Notes under the pieces: model-generated
The model's input: only the letters and a program-made list of their open reading frames with translations
The model's database searches: none
Told to the model about the DNA's origin: nothing
Made by a program: the position numbers and the translations under genes
Assembly (NCBI RefSeq): GCF_003569045.1
Contig: NZ_BFCB01000002.1
Coordinates: 1,469,506 to 1,533,505 of the forward strand
Source of the DNA: Aggregatilinea lenta
Lineage (GTDB): Bacteria; Chloroflexota; Anaerolineae; Aggregatilineales; Aggregatilineaceae
Length of the DNA: 64,000 bases
Reading direction: 5' to 3'
Part shown: piece after piece, positions 15,349-24,644 of the stretch
Position numbering within the stretch: the first letter of the stretch is position 1
Layout of the letters: every line of letters starts with the position of its first letter

Positions 15349-17247
15349 TCACTGACGGCTTACAGCCACCTCGCCCACCGCGACGAGCGTCTGCCCGCCC
15401 GCGTCGAGCGGCTGCATATCGCCGTACCAATACACGTTCACCGCCACCGTATACGCACCCGGCGGCAGATCCGGCGGCAGCGCCAGCGTGTGCCGGTCGA
15501 AGACCGGATCGCCCACCGTCCACGCGGTCGTCGGCGTCTCACCGGGCGGCCCCTGGTGATCGGCCACCGTCGCGCCCTCCGCGTTCATCAGGAACACCCC
15601 GACCGAATAATCCAGCGTGGGCGGCTGCGCGGCCTCCCACCACAAATCGACGTGCAGGAGATCCCCCGCCTGGGCGGTCTCCGGCAGCACGACATCCCGC
15701 AGCGCGAACAGGTCCCCAAACATCACCGGCTCGCGCGCCAGATCGGGCCGCTCGAACAGAACCGCCGTCACCAGCGGCGTCGCCGGATACGCCCGCGCAT
15801 ACTCGTCTCCGGTCGGGATCTCCAGCGTCCGCACGCGCCGGAAGTCGCTGCTTTCTCCTTCTATAGTCGGGATCACCGCCGAAGGTTGCAGCCACTGCAC
15901 GACCCACACGCGGCGGTGTGCCGCGATCGCGTCCGCGACGTGCGGGATCACCGGCTCGGCGGTCAGCGGATTGCCCACCCACGGCAGCGTGCGGATGATC
16001 TGCGCGCCGTCCGGCAGCGCCAGCGACAGCTCGTACTGGAACGCGTTGTCGTCCCAGCCCGTTTCCAGGATCACCAGATCGCCGGGCGAATATGCCGCCG
16101 CGACCGCCTGCGCGGTCCAATCGCTGCGCAGACGCGGCTGGATCGTCTGCGGCGTGACCAGCATCACCAGCGCGAACGTCCCCGCCAGGATCATCCCCGC
16201 GCGCCGGTCGAGCGATCCCAGCCCGTGCGCGGCGGTCAGCATCACGAACGGCGTCAGGAACACCAGCGTCCGCGCCGAAAGCACCCCGAACCACTCGTTC
16301 GCCGCGATCATGAAGGCCAGCAGCCCGATCCCGGCCAGCGCCACCGTCAGCCGCGCCGCCCAACGCACCGACCGCGCCCGCGTGCGGATCAGCGCGCCCA
16401 GGCCGAGCAGCACCGCGCCCACGGTCAGCGCCCACTGCCCCCCGAACACCAGCTCCATCACGCGGCGCAGCGCGGGCCACGTCGTCGCCAGACTGCCCGG
16501 AAACCCGCCGATGCCCTCGTTAACGCTGTTGTAGCCCCGGTCGAACTGCCCCGCGAGCACGATCAGCCACGGCACGAACGCCGCCGCCGCCGCGATCCAC
16601 GTCACGACCAGCGCCGCCTTGTCCCGCCGCGATCCGCGCCACACGAACAGCCCCACCACGCCGTGCACCGCCACGACCAGCACGCCCAGGTAGAGCGAAT
16701 AGAGCATGAACACGATGCTGAGGCCGTACGCGATCAGCCGCTCCCGCGAAGGGTGCCGAAAAGCGCGCAGGAACAGCAGCGTCATCAGGCACGCCGACAG
16801 CACCAGCCAACTGTAGTGCCGGACCTCCTGCGCGTAATACACCGGCAGATCGAGCACGGCGAACAGCAGCAGCGCGATCCGCCCGACCCGCGCCCCGAAC
16901 CAGTCCGCGCCCAGGCGATACACCAGCGCCGCAGACAGCAGCCCGGTCAGGATCGACCAGAAGCGCAGCGCCAGCCGCGACGCCCCCGCGACCTCGCGCC
17001 ACGCGTACAGCACGAAGTACGTCAGCGGCGGGTGGCGATCCCAGGCCTCGACGCGATCCAGCATCTCGCCCACCGTCGGCGCGCTGCTGGCCCACGCTGC
17101 GAAGCCCTCGTCGGTCCACACTGGGCGCGACGCAGCTCCATGCAAACGAGCGCCCGCCGCCAGCAACAGGATCGCCACCACCGCCCACAGCGCCAAACGC
17201 ACGCCGGGCCGGCTGCCCTGCTGCCCTGTTGTCGTGGAAATCGTCAC
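15349..17247 (-). CDS. GT39-type membrane glycosyltransferase
   Basis: A 632-residue membrane protein with 8-10 hydrophobic segments. The first extracytoplasmic loop carries the GT39/ArnT-type signature: an acidic WTDEGFAAWA and later AWDRHPPLTYFVLY. YYAQEVRHYSWLVL matches the usual QE.R.Y segment. Such enzymes transfer sugars from polyprenyl-phosphate donors to lipids or proteins outside the membrane. The last 150 residues form a beta-rich soluble domain (DLLHVDLWWEA, LPPGAYTVAVNVYWY). Translation begins at GTG 17247 behind GGAGCAGGC. Acceptor unknown. Confidence 0.85.
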   Translation of the reverse strand: MTISTTTGQQGSRPGVRLALWAVVAILLLAAGARLHGAASRPVWTDEGFAAWASSAPTVGEMLDRVEAWDRHPPLTYFVLYAWREVAGASRLALRFWSILTGLLSAALVYRLGADWFGARVGRIALLLFAVLDLPVYYAQEVRHYSWLVLSACLMTLLFLRAFRHPSRERLIAYGLSIVFMLYSLYLGVLVVAVHGVVGLFVWRGSRRDKAALVVTWIAAAAAFVPWLIVLAGQFDRGYNSVNEGIGGFPGSLATTWPALRRVMELVFGGQWALTVGAVLLGLGALIRTRARSVRWAARLTVALAGIGLLAFMIAANEWFGVLSARTLVFLTPFVMLTAAHGLGSLDRRAGMILAGTFALVMLVTPQTIQPRLRSDWTAQAVAAAYSPGDLVILETGWDDNAFQYELSLALPDGAQIIRTLPWVGNPLTAEPVIPHVADAIAAHRRVWVVQWLQPSAVIPTIEGESSDFRRVRTLEIPTGDEYARAYPATPLVTAVLFERPDLAREPVMFGDLFALRDVVLPETAQAGDLLHVDLWWEAAQPPTLDYSVGVFLMNAEGATVADHQGPPGETPTTAWTVGDPVFDRHTLALPPDLPPGAYTVAVNVYWYGDMQPLDAGGQTLVAVGEVAVSRQ

Positions 17248-17399
17248 GCCTGCTCCGTTTCACGCAGCGATCTGCCGCCCCATTTTACCGCAGCGCGGCA
17301 TGCCCCTCGCTGCGCCCGTTGCCAGATTAACACATTGTAAGGGGGAACAGGGGCTCTGAATAGGGCGGTATACGCGGGGGATGCGCAGCAAAACGCCGC

Positions 17400-17511
17400 A
17401 CCCCCGGCCATTTCCAATCGGGTTGGAGATGGCCGGAAGGGAAAGTCACACAGCGTGTTTGACTGCTGTTGACCGAACTAACAACCAACAACTAAGGACT
17501 GATAACTGCCC
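17400..17511. repeat. Hairpin and gene-end repeat behind the SGNH gene
   Basis: GGCCATTTCCAA pairs imperfectly with TTGGAGATGGCC at about 17407-17435. It is followed by a low-complexity stretch built of AACTAACAACCAACAACTAAGG, ending at the stop of the SGNH gene. It looks like a diverged copy of the gene-end repeat. Confidence 0.5.
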
Positions 17512-18435
17512 TTAGTTCAGCACGTCCCGCCGCAGGGCATCCAGCATTTGCAGCGCGGTCAGGTTGCGCACCGTCATCCCATACTGCAGGTGGTCCGCAT
17601 CGAACGTCGTGCTCTGCCCGTCCGGCGGCGAATTGGGGTGGATGTGGTCCGCACTGAGGCCGTAATCCGGCAGGTCTTGCAGCGCCAGCCAGTAGTTCCA
17701 CAGCGGGACTTCGTACTGCCGCGCGAGGTCGATCACGACGGCATTGAACTCCGGCACGCGCGCGTTGCCGCCCTCGGTCTGCGTCAGGGGCGGAATCGTG
17801 CTCAGCACCGGGATGGTGCCTGCTTCAATGCACGTCCGCACGATCTGCTCCAGGTTGGCGCGGTACGTTTCGAGCGTGCGCGCCCCCCATAGATCGTTCG
17901 TGCCGAGCATGATCAGCGCCACGGCGGGCCGCGCCAGCCGCAGCTCGCAGCTGAGCGGCGTCTCGCCTTGCAGGCAAAAGGTTGTATCGGCATTTGCAGG
18001 ATTGAGCACGGTTTCGGTCATCCACCCGCCTCGCGCAGCCACCGATGGCACACTGAAGGGGTTGGCGCCACGCGCATCCGGCCCGGCGAAATACGTCACC
18101 GTGTCCTGCAAATCGCCATACTCACCGAGATTCATCTCGCCTGCCGCGATGGGCCTCAAAAAGCGCCCGTCCGCGCTGATGCTGTCCCCGATCACGGCGA
18201 AGGTGTGCGCGCTGTTGCCTCGCTCTCGCCCGGCATCCCAAATCGAGTCCGCCCGGCTTCCTATGCCGCTGATGACGACATCGTCCCGCACTGCGGCATC
18301 ATCCGTGGTCAATGAGCCGCCGCCCAGCGCCCCGAAGTAGGTTGCCAGCGCGGCCCCACCCAGCGTTGCCGCGGCCACGACCAGGGAAGCCATGCGCCGC
18401 AGACTGCGCATGGTATACGAGTGTGTTGGTTGCAT
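17512..18435 (-). CDS. SGNH/GDSL-family esterase, membrane-anchored or secreted
   Basis: A 307-residue protein. An N-terminal hydrophobic segment (LVVAAATLGGAALATYFGAL, residues about 18-37) serves as signal anchor. The SGNH blocks are clear: AVIGDSIS with the nucleophile Ser, a Gly in block II, IMLGTNDLW in block III and DHIHPN with the Asp-His pair in block V. These enzymes hydrolyse esters of lipids or acetylated sugars. The gene begins 18 bp after the PRPP synthetase gene and is probably co-transcribed with it. The ATG at 18435 is used here; a second ATG eight codons in is equally possible. Confidence 0.82.
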   Translation of the reverse strand: MQPTHSYTMRSLRRMASLVVAAATLGGAALATYFGALGGGSLTTDDAAVRDDVVISGIGSRADSIWDAGRERGNSAHTFAVIGDSISADGRFLRPIAAGEMNLGEYGDLQDTVTYFAGPDARGANPFSVPSVAARGGWMTETVLNPANADTTFCLQGETPLSCELRLARPAVALIMLGTNDLWGARTLETYRANLEQIVRTCIEAGTIPVLSTIPPLTQTEGGNARVPEFNAVVIDLARQYEVPLWNYWLALQDLPDYGLSADHIHPNSPPDGQSTTFDADHLQYGMTVRNLTALQMLDALRRDVLN

Positions 18436-18453
18436 ATCAGGACGGGCGTCCTC

Positions 18454-19446
18454 CTACCCCAGCGACGAATCGGGCAGCATGTCCTCGCTCCAAAACGTGA
18501 ACAGCTCGCCTACCGACTTACCCTCATGATTGCACAGGATTCCGTCGCCAAACACGGACGCCACCGACAGGCAGTTCAGCTTCTTGATCTGCTCGGATGC
18601 TTCTGGCGCGTACACGGTATCGGTGACGACGATCTCGGATACCTTGTCCAGCGCGTTCAACCGCTCGACGGACGTGCCCGTAAACAGGCCGTGCGTAGCG
18701 GCCAGCGAAAATTCCTGCGTGCCCTGCGCTTCGAGCACCTGCACGATCTCCATCATCGTTCCGGCGGTCGCGATCTCGTCGTCGATGACAATCGCGCGGC
18801 GGGCCGCCGGGCCGCCCGGCCCCAGCACGGAGGTAATCTGAACCTGCGAGTCGGCCAGGCGCACCTTGGTGCCGACCGCGAGCGGCAGGCGCAGCGCGCT
18901 GGCGAGCTTGGTCGCCTGCTTGGCGTAGCCCACGTCCGGTGAGACGACAATCGTGTCGGACAGGTCCTGCTTCTTGAAGTGATCAACCATCACGCGCAGG
19001 CTGGTGAGGTGATCGAGCGGCACGTCGAAGAAGCCGTGCGTCTGCGGCGAGTGCAGCGTCATCGCGATCACGCGGTCCGCGCCCGCCGTCTCGACCATTT
19101 GCGCCACCAGCTTGCCGGTGATGCAGATACGCGGGGCGTCTTTTTTGTCTGACCTGCCGTAGACGAAATACGGCATGACGGCAGTGACGCGGGCGGCGTC
19201 GCCGTGGCGGGCGATGTCCAGCATCATCATCATCTGCATCAGGTGACGGTGAACCGGATCGGTCAGGGACTGGACGATATAAACATCTTTGTTGCGCACA
19301 CTTACGCCAAGCTGAACGCGCAGCGCGCCGTGGCTGAAACGCTCGGTATGCGTCGGGCGAAGGGGCACGCCGAGATAATCGCAAATCGCCCGGGCTAGAG
19401 GCTCATTGGAGGTTCCCGCGAAAATATAAGGGCCTTCGTCGGTCAA
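18454..19446 (-). CDS. prs: Ribose-phosphate pyrophosphokinase
   Basis: A 330-residue PRPP synthetase, which makes 5-phosphoribosyl diphosphate from ribose 5-phosphate and ATP for nucleotide, histidine and tryptophan synthesis. The PRPP-binding loop is AIVIDDEIATAGTM. The flexible loop region PYFVYGRSDKKDAP corresponds to the YARQDRK segment of standard enzymes but is changed, and VVSPDVGYAKQA replaces the usual SPDVGG. It is therefore a divergent Prs, possibly with altered allostery. The start is TTG at 19446 behind a strong GAAGGAGG site. A promoter-like pair TTGCAG, 16 nt, TAAAGT lies about 60 nt upstream. Confidence 0.88.
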   Translation of the reverse strand: MTDEGPYIFAGTSNEPLARAICDYLGVPLRPTHTERFSHGALRVQLGVSVRNKDVYIVQSLTDPVHRHLMQMMMMLDIARHGDAARVTAVMPYFVYGRSDKKDAPRICITGKLVAQMVETAGADRVIAMTLHSPQTHGFFDVPLDHLTSLRVMVDHFKKQDLSDTIVVSPDVGYAKQATKLASALRLPLAVGTKVRLADSQVQITSVLGPGGPAARRAIVIDDEIATAGTMMEIVQVLEAQGTQEFSLAATHGLFTGTSVERLNALDKVSEIVVTDTVYAPEASEQIKKLNCLSVASVFGDGILCNHEGKSVGELFTFWSEDMLPDSSLG

Positions 19447-19538
19447 GACCGTCCTCCTTCAATGGTGATCGGCATCGCAGGTCGCCCTCTACTTTATCGC
19501 CCGTCTGCAAACCTGCAACTCTTTTTTTACAACTGGTA

Positions 19539-19567
19539 ACAACTTATCACGTAATCGGTTAAGTTGT
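19539..19567. other. Inverted repeat between the WD40 gene and prs
   Basis: ACAACTTA (19539-19546) and TAAGTTGT (19560-19567) form perfect 8-bp arms around 13 nt, seven bases beyond the WD40 stop codon. It could be an operator for prs or a weak transcript end. There is no U tract on the minus strand. Confidence 0.4.
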
Positions 19568-19573
19568 GGCCAT

Positions 19574-21790
19574 TTACGGCGCTTGTAACGCGGCGGTGGG
19601 CGTGGACGGCGGCGTGAGCGTAGGCGTCGGCGTCATGGGCACCGGCGACGGCGCGGCCAGCTCCGTGCGCGTCACGCTGCCGACCGGCTGACCGTCCGCC
19701 CGCCAGAGGCGCACCGTGCCGTCCTGCGCGCCGGAGACCATCATGCGTCCGTCCGCGCTGAAGTGCAGCGCGCGCACGCGCGATGTATGCCCCGCCAGCG
19801 CTGCCACCCGCCCACCGTTGCGCACGTCGAACAGTAGGATCTCGCCCGACGCCGTGCCCACCGCCAGCAGGTCGCCCGCCGCGTTGAATGCCGCCGAAGC
19901 ATACTCGTCGCTCTCCGCCTGCGAGGCCATCACCAGCCGCAGCGCGTCGTCTTGCGGCGCGTGCAAATCCCACAGCCACACGTCGGCGTACCCGATCCCG
20001 GCGACGTAGCGCGCGTCCGGGCTGAGGGTCACGTCGTGAATGATGCTGTTCAACGCCGTGTCGTAATGCGCGACGATCTCGCCCGCCGCCACGTTCCATA
20101 CCGCCAGTTCGCTAACCATCACGCTGTAGTGACCCTCGCCCGCGTCACGGATTCCACCGCCGCCCACCACCAGCAGCGACCCGTCCGCGCTGAACTGTGC
20201 CCCGTTCGCGAAGTACGCGAGATCGCCCAACTCCGCCGCCTGCGTCCCGGTGGTTACGTCCCACAGCGCGATCGTGTGGCAGACGCACGCCGGATCGAGC
20301 TGCGCCGTCGCCAGCGTGCGACCGTCGGCGCTGAACGCCAGCGGCAGGTACGAGTAGACGGGATCGGGCGGCGTCAGGCTGGTGAGCAGCGCGCCCGTGC
20401 GCAAATCCCACACGGCGGTCGAACCGTCCAGGCGACGCGCGGCGAAAAAACCAACGTCGTCGCTGATCGCCATCGCGTCGTTCACGGCGAGACCGTCGAA
20501 GGCCATCAGCGCCGCCCCGGTGTCCAGATCGAGCAGCCGCGCACCGCTGGTCCAGTCCACGAACAGGCCGAGCGCCTGCCCGTCGCGCCAGAAGACATCC
20601 GGCAGGTAGCCGCCAGAATCGTGCAGATCGATCACGCGGCTGGTCCCCTGGCCGAGACGCCACACACGCGCCGATTCCCCGGACGTCACGATCGCGCACC
20701 GGGCATCGTCGGACAGCGCCATCTGGGTGATGCCGTTCAGGTCACTGCGCAGCGTGTTGATCCGCGCCACCGGCCCGGTGGTCCATACCTCCCACTCGTC
20801 ATACAGGCTCAGCACGATCCGGTCCCCGGTTGGGATGGGGAAACGGGCCAGCGCGAACCAGTCCTGCGGGGTGAGGTCCGAGCGCGCCATGAGCGCCGCC
20901 CAGTCGCGCACCGTTTCGGCGGCAATCGGTCCCCGCTCCTCGCGGAAGGCGTAGCCATCGAAATTGAAAAACAGGGCCATCGCCGGATCGTCCAGCAGCG
21001 CGGCGTGCTCGTCGTCGTCCAGGCGGCGGAAATCGCCGAAGCGCGTCTGCTCCCACGCGGCGACGTTCATCAGCAGGTAGCGCCCGTCCGCGCTGAACGT
21101 CACCGCGTCGAGCACGGGCATAGGGCTGAGCTGAAGATCGGTCGGCTCGGTGGCATCCGGCACGGACCACACGCGCACTCCGTCGTCGTCCGACACCCCC
21201 AGCAGATCGCCGGATGGGTTGAACGCAATCCCGTGCACGTGCTCGCTCATCCCCGGCAGCCGCGCGACCAGCTCCCCGCGCGCCACGTCCCACAGCCGGA
21301 CGCCCGTCGCGCGTCCCTCGGCCAGATACTGCCCGTCAGGGCTGAAGCACAGCGTCTGCGCGTAATCGCTGGTGGCCGTTGCGGACCGGGCCATCGTGCC
21401 CCGCAGCGCCCACGTCGTCGCATCCCACAGCCAGATCGTGCCGCCTTCGTCGCTGGCCGCCAGCAGATCCCCTGCCGGGCTGAACGCCACCGCTGCCACG
21501 ATCCGCAGCGGATCGTCGAGCAAGCGTGGTGCGGCGTCCAGCTCCGCGCCATCGCGCACCCACACGCCCGCCGTGCTCGCCAACGCCAGCGTACTGCCGT
21601 CCGGCGACCATGCCGCGTCCAGCAAGCCCCCCTCGCCTAACATGCCCACCTGCCGGATCTGCGCAGCCCCCCGCCGCGTGATCCCGGTAGACAGCGTCGT
21701 CGTGGGCGACGGGGCCAGCACGAACACAATCGCCATGCAGGCCATCAGCACGGCAAACCACCGCAGCGGCCCCTTTGCGCCTATCCCCAT
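19574..21790 (-). CDS. Membrane-anchored WD40-repeat protein
   Basis: A 738-residue protein. One N-terminal hydrophobic segment (FAVLMACMAIVFVLAP) anchors or exports it. The rest is a long series of WD40 blades, each with a core such as LAFSPAGDLLAASDEGGTIWLWD, LCFSPDGQYLAEG or ALHFSADGRMMVSGAQDGTVRLW. At least 11 such units are visible, enough for two propellers. The tail is Pro/Thr-rich. No enzymatic domain is present, so a scaffold or sensor role outside the membrane is likely. It is followed by prs on the same strand but prs has its own promoter-like sequence. Confidence 0.85.
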   Translation of the reverse strand: MGIGAKGPLRWFAVLMACMAIVFVLAPSPTTTLSTGITRRGAAQIRQVGMLGEGGLLDAAWSPDGSTLALASTAGVWVRDGAELDAAPRLLDDPLRIVAAVAFSPAGDLLAASDEGGTIWLWDATTWALRGTMARSATATSDYAQTLCFSPDGQYLAEGRATGVRLWDVARGELVARLPGMSEHVHGIAFNPSGDLLGVSDDDGVRVWSVPDATEPTDLQLSPMPVLDAVTFSADGRYLLMNVAAWEQTRFGDFRRLDDDEHAALLDDPAMALFFNFDGYAFREERGPIAAETVRDWAALMARSDLTPQDWFALARFPIPTGDRIVLSLYDEWEVWTTGPVARINTLRSDLNGITQMALSDDARCAIVTSGESARVWRLGQGTSRVIDLHDSGGYLPDVFWRDGQALGLFVDWTSGARLLDLDTGAALMAFDGLAVNDAMAISDDVGFFAARRLDGSTAVWDLRTGALLTSLTPPDPVYSYLPLAFSADGRTLATAQLDPACVCHTIALWDVTTGTQAAELGDLAYFANGAQFSADGSLLVVGGGGIRDAGEGHYSVMVSELAVWNVAAGEIVAHYDTALNSIIHDVTLSPDARYVAGIGYADVWLWDLHAPQDDALRLVMASQAESDEYASAAFNAAGDLLAVGTASGEILLFDVRNGGRVAALAGHTSRVRALHFSADGRMMVSGAQDGTVRLWRADGQPVGSVTRTELAAPSPVPMTPTPTLTPPSTPTAALQAP

Positions 21791-21930
21791 CGTTTAACCC
21801 CCTGCTGTTTTATCGACCACGCCTGCTTCCAGTCTATACCCGCGCGTGCGCCTTGCTCCCAGGAGTCAGGCGGACGGTGGGCAATCGGCAGCGGCACGCC
21901 CACCAAATAGCGTCCCGCCCCACCAGGACG

Positions 21931-21936
21931 TATAAT
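21931..21936 (+). promoter_or_regulatory. -10 box of the double-GNAT gene
   Basis: A perfect TATAAT lies 50 nt before the ATG at 21986. The sequence 17 nt upstream (TAGCGT) is a poor -35 box, so an activator or another sigma factor may be involved. Confidence 0.4.
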
Positions 21937-21985
21937 CGGCGCAGCAGCCGCACCGCCGTTGACCTGTCACAAGTTCGGAGCACTT

Positions 21986-23266
21986 ATGCAGATCCGCATC
22001 CTCCGCTGGCCCGACGATCAAGAGGCCCTGTTTCACTACTTCGAGCGTGTCTACGGCCCTGAGGAGCAGAACACCATCTCGGCGTGGTACGGCACGTATC
22101 CCGGCTTCGTCCCGGCGGACGCGTTCGTGGTGGAGGCGGAGCCGGACGGCGACATCGTCGGACACGCGCTGCTGATTCCGCGCGCGCTCCAGATCGGGGA
22201 GGCCGTGCTGCCCGCCGCCGAGATCGCGCTGGCCGATGTCGACGAGTCGCACCACAAGCAGGGCATCGAGCGAGCGCTGCTGGAGATCGCCCACGAGCGG
22301 CTGGACGCACGCGAGGCGGCGGTTTCGCTGACGCTGGGCCTGCCCAACTCGTACGAGCACTGGCAGTACGATTACGCGGCGGGGCTGTACCTCACCAGCT
22401 TCGAGCCGGACATCAGCCTCGATTTGGCGCAAAAAGCGGGCAGTTGGGACAGCCTGCACACCTATGAGCGCCGCACCGCCGACCGGCTCGGCGCGCACAG
22501 CCAGTCGGTGATCGTGCGGCCCTTCTATGCCAGCGACCTACCGACTGTCCAGGCGCTCTACGCCGCCGAAAGCGCGCGCGGAAGCTACCTCATCGCGCGG
22601 GACGAAGCGCAGTGGCTCTGGCAAATGGATTACCTGATCCACACCGGGCGCTACGAGCCGGACGACTTCCTGGTGGCGGAAATCGACAACCGGCTGGTGG
22701 CGTACGTGCGCGTGATCTCGCACCAGGACGTCAACTGGTTCCGAGGCGCGGACGCGGCCCACTTCAGCGTGATCGAAGCGGCGGGCGACCATGCGGACGG
22801 CGTCGAGGCGCTGCTGGCCGAGGTCGCCAGGATGGCCGAGCGGCTGGACGTCGAGCGCATCGGGCTGTTCGTTCCGCACGACAGCGCGTTTATGGCGCAT
22901 GCCCTGGCGCGCGGAGCCAGCTTGCGGACCTTCACCGGGGCGGCGTACTTGCGCCTGCACGACCTGCCGCTGGCGCTGTCGCACCTCGCGCCTGCGCTGG
23001 AAGAACGCCGGTTGAACAGCCGTTACACCGGACGCGCCTACCGGCTGGCGATCACCACCGAGCACGATGAGGTCGCGGTTGATCTGGGCATGGGCAGCCC
23101 GGAGACGGTCGAGCTGGAGATCCCCTCCACCTCGCTGATGCGGCTGATCACGGGCTGGTACGGCATCGATCACCTGACGACCGGCTATCACGAGCGCTAC
23201 CACGACCTGCTGGCGGTGCTGTTCCCGCGCCGCCGCCCGATGATCGGTATAGCCGACCTGCTGTGA
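21986..23266 (+). CDS. GNAT-family acetyltransferase with two tandem GNAT-like domains
   Basis: A 426-residue protein. The first half has acetyltransferase features, including EPDGDIVGHALLIPRALQIG, ADVDESHHKQGIERALLE and GLPNSYEHWQYDYAAGLY, resembling Eis-like or GNAT folds. The second half begins about residue 165 (VIVRPFYASDLPTVQALY) and repeats the fold more weakly (DFLVAEIDNRLVAYVRV). This two-domain layout recalls acetyltransferases that modify antibiotics or proteins, but the substrate cannot be inferred. The ATG at 21986 has a GGAG site five nt upstream. A second GNAT gene follows about 190 bp downstream on the same strand with its own gap. Confidence 0.78.
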   Translation: MQIRILRWPDDQEALFHYFERVYGPEEQNTISAWYGTYPGFVPADAFVVEAEPDGDIVGHALLIPRALQIGEAVLPAAEIALADVDESHHKQGIERALLEIAHERLDAREAAVSLTLGLPNSYEHWQYDYAAGLYLTSFEPDISLDLAQKAGSWDSLHTYERRTADRLGAHSQSVIVRPFYASDLPTVQALYAAESARGSYLIARDEAQWLWQMDYLIHTGRYEPDDFLVAEIDNRLVAYVRVISHQDVNWFRGADAAHFSVIEAAGDHADGVEALLAEVARMAERLDVERIGLFVPHDSAFMAHALARGASLRTFTGAAYLRLHDLPLALSHLAPALEERRLNSRYTGRAYRLAITTEHDEVAVDLGMGSPETVELEIPSTSLMRLITGWYGIDHLTTGYHERYHDLLAVLFPRRRPMIGIADLL

Positions 23267-23323
23267 CGGCGGCGGTCACGGCGCGCGCGACCAAAACGAG
23301 GGGATGCCCTGTCGCCCGGTAGT

Positions 23324-23339
23324 GTTAAATGTATTTAAC
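23324..23339. promoter_or_regulatory. 16-bp inverted repeat between two GNAT genes
   Basis: GTTAAAT-gt-ATTTAAC forms perfect 7-bp arms, followed 16 nt later by another GTTTAAC-like sequence. It is unusually AT-rich for this region and is the best candidate for a regulator site of the GNAT gene at 23458. No clear -35/-10 pair was found next to it. Confidence 0.35.
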
Positions 23340-23457
23340 GAGATAGGGAAGTCAGTTTAACAACGGGTAAAGTCTTTTCCGTTCGACCGGGTTAAGCCGG
23401 GGGTCAGCGCCATCACCGTCCTGACCTACGACGAGCCGTTATCAGGAGAAAGCGTCT

Positions 23458-24402
23458 ATGTCGCAGATTACCGTCCGGCAGGCCACGCTGGCCGACGCCG
23501 CGAGCATCACCGGGGTGTACAAAGCGGTCACCGGGACGTGGACGCGCCGCGACCTCGACGGCAGCGCAGTCCCGGCGGAGTACGATGATCTGTCCCTGTT
23601 CGAGCGCTGGCAGAACGGCGGGCCGCAGACCAGCATCGAGATGTGCGCCGTGCACCTGGCGAACCTGTTGCGTGGCTCGGACGGGATTCCGCTGGTGGCC
23701 GAGGTCGAAGGGCAGATCGGCGCCGAGGCGGAAATTTTCATCGGCACCGAACCGGAGCCGTTCGGCCATCACGTCAACGTCTCGCGGCTGACCGTGCATC
23801 CCGACGCAACCAACGTCGGTTTGGGCAGCGCCCTACTGACGTACACGCAGCAAATCGCCGAGGCAATCCGCTGCAAGCGCGTGACGGTCGCCAATGCGGG
23901 CGACGATGCCGCACTCTACGAGCACCACCACTTCCAGCGCGCCCATATCGGCCAGCGCATCACCTTCCCCGCGCAAGAGGGGCGCGTCTTTTACCGCGCG
24001 ACCGAGCTAACGGCCTTCGACCCGGCGCAGATCACCGGCTGGCACATGCCGCTGGGCCGCACTCAGAACGCGCGCGAAGAGTGGGACCGCCTGCCGCCCG
24101 GCTTCTGGAACAGCGTGCCGGAGATCGTCGAGCTGGAATCGGCGCGGGTGCAGATCACGCTCACCGGGCAGGAGGCGTATGCCCTGTTCCAGCAGGACCG
24201 GACCAATCCCGACCGGGTGCACGTCTTCATGTGGTCCAAGCGCCCGATCAACAACCTGCTGATGGTCGCGCTGCGCGACTGGGCCGCGCGTCACGACTAC
24301 CGCACGCTGGTCGCGTTCGTGTGGGACTACGTGCTGCCGCTGCTGGAAATCGACTACGCGCAGGACGGCTACACGCAGCACCTCTACGCCAAGTCGCTGT
24401 GA
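23458..24402 (+). CDS. GNAT family N-acetyltransferase
   Basis: A 314-residue protein. The N-terminal half is a GNAT domain: ITVRQATLADAASITGVYKAV, then VSRLTVHPDATNVGLGSALLTYTQQIAE with the acetyl-CoA-binding turn, then NAGDDAALYEHHHFQRAHIG. The C-terminal half (from about residue 185) has no recognised motif but contains VFMWSKRPINNLLMVALRDWA, a possible second divergent GNAT domain. It resembles its upstream neighbour in layout, so the two may be distant duplicates. The ATG has a strong AGGAGAA site. The substrate is unknown. Confidence 0.8.
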   Translation: MSQITVRQATLADAASITGVYKAVTGTWTRRDLDGSAVPAEYDDLSLFERWQNGGPQTSIEMCAVHLANLLRGSDGIPLVAEVEGQIGAEAEIFIGTEPEPFGHHVNVSRLTVHPDATNVGLGSALLTYTQQIAEAIRCKRVTVANAGDDAALYEHHHFQRAHIGQRITFPAQEGRVFYRATELTAFDPAQITGWHMPLGRTQNAREEWDRLPPGFWNSVPEIVELESARVQITLTGQEAYALFQQDRTNPDRVHVFMWSKRPINNLLMVALRDWAARHDYRTLVAFVWDYVLPLLEIDYAQDGYTQHLYAKSL

Positions 24403-24441
24403 CCGATTGCGCCGGGTAAGAGGCCAATTTTGGCTATTTTA

Positions 24442-24470
24442 TTGACAACCGCCTTCAATATTCATAAAAT
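24442..24470 (+). promoter_or_regulatory. Promoter of the DUF4395-thioredoxin leader
   Basis: TTGACA (24442-24447), exactly 17 nt, TAAAAT (24465-24470). This is close to the sigma-70 consensus. Transcription should start near 24477, about 265 nt before the first gene. Confidence 0.8.
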
Positions 24471-24489
24471 CACCGCATCAACCGGATTA

Positions 24490-24555
24490 ATGGTATCGAG
24501 TACGCACACGATGATGACTGCAATGGTTTGTATGTGTCTGGAGCCGGGGCGTTAG
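24490..24555 (+). CDS. Leader peptide with VCMC motif before the DUF4395-thioredoxin genes
   Basis: An ORF of 21 codons from ATG 24490 to TAG 24553-24555 that ends AMVCMCLEPGR. In-frame ATG codons at 24511, 24514 and 24523 are alternative starts. No convincing ribosome binding site is seen, so the start is uncertain. GTT TGT ATG TGT matches the GTC TGT ATG TGT of the other leader at 7286-7297. Cys codons preceding thiol-redox genes suggest a cysteine supply sensor. Confidence 0.55.
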   Translation: MVSSTHTMMTAMVCMCLEPGR

Positions 24556-24644
24556 CCACCGCTTCAGACTGACCAACCGTTAAGCTAACGGCCCAGGGCT
24601 GAACAGCGCGGCAGCGCCCCATCGCGGCGGTCACAGCGACCGCC

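Noticed and set aside
15490-17340. 616-codon plus-strand ORF
   Set aside because: Antisense shadow of the GT39-type gene with the same Arg/His/Gln bias and no motifs.
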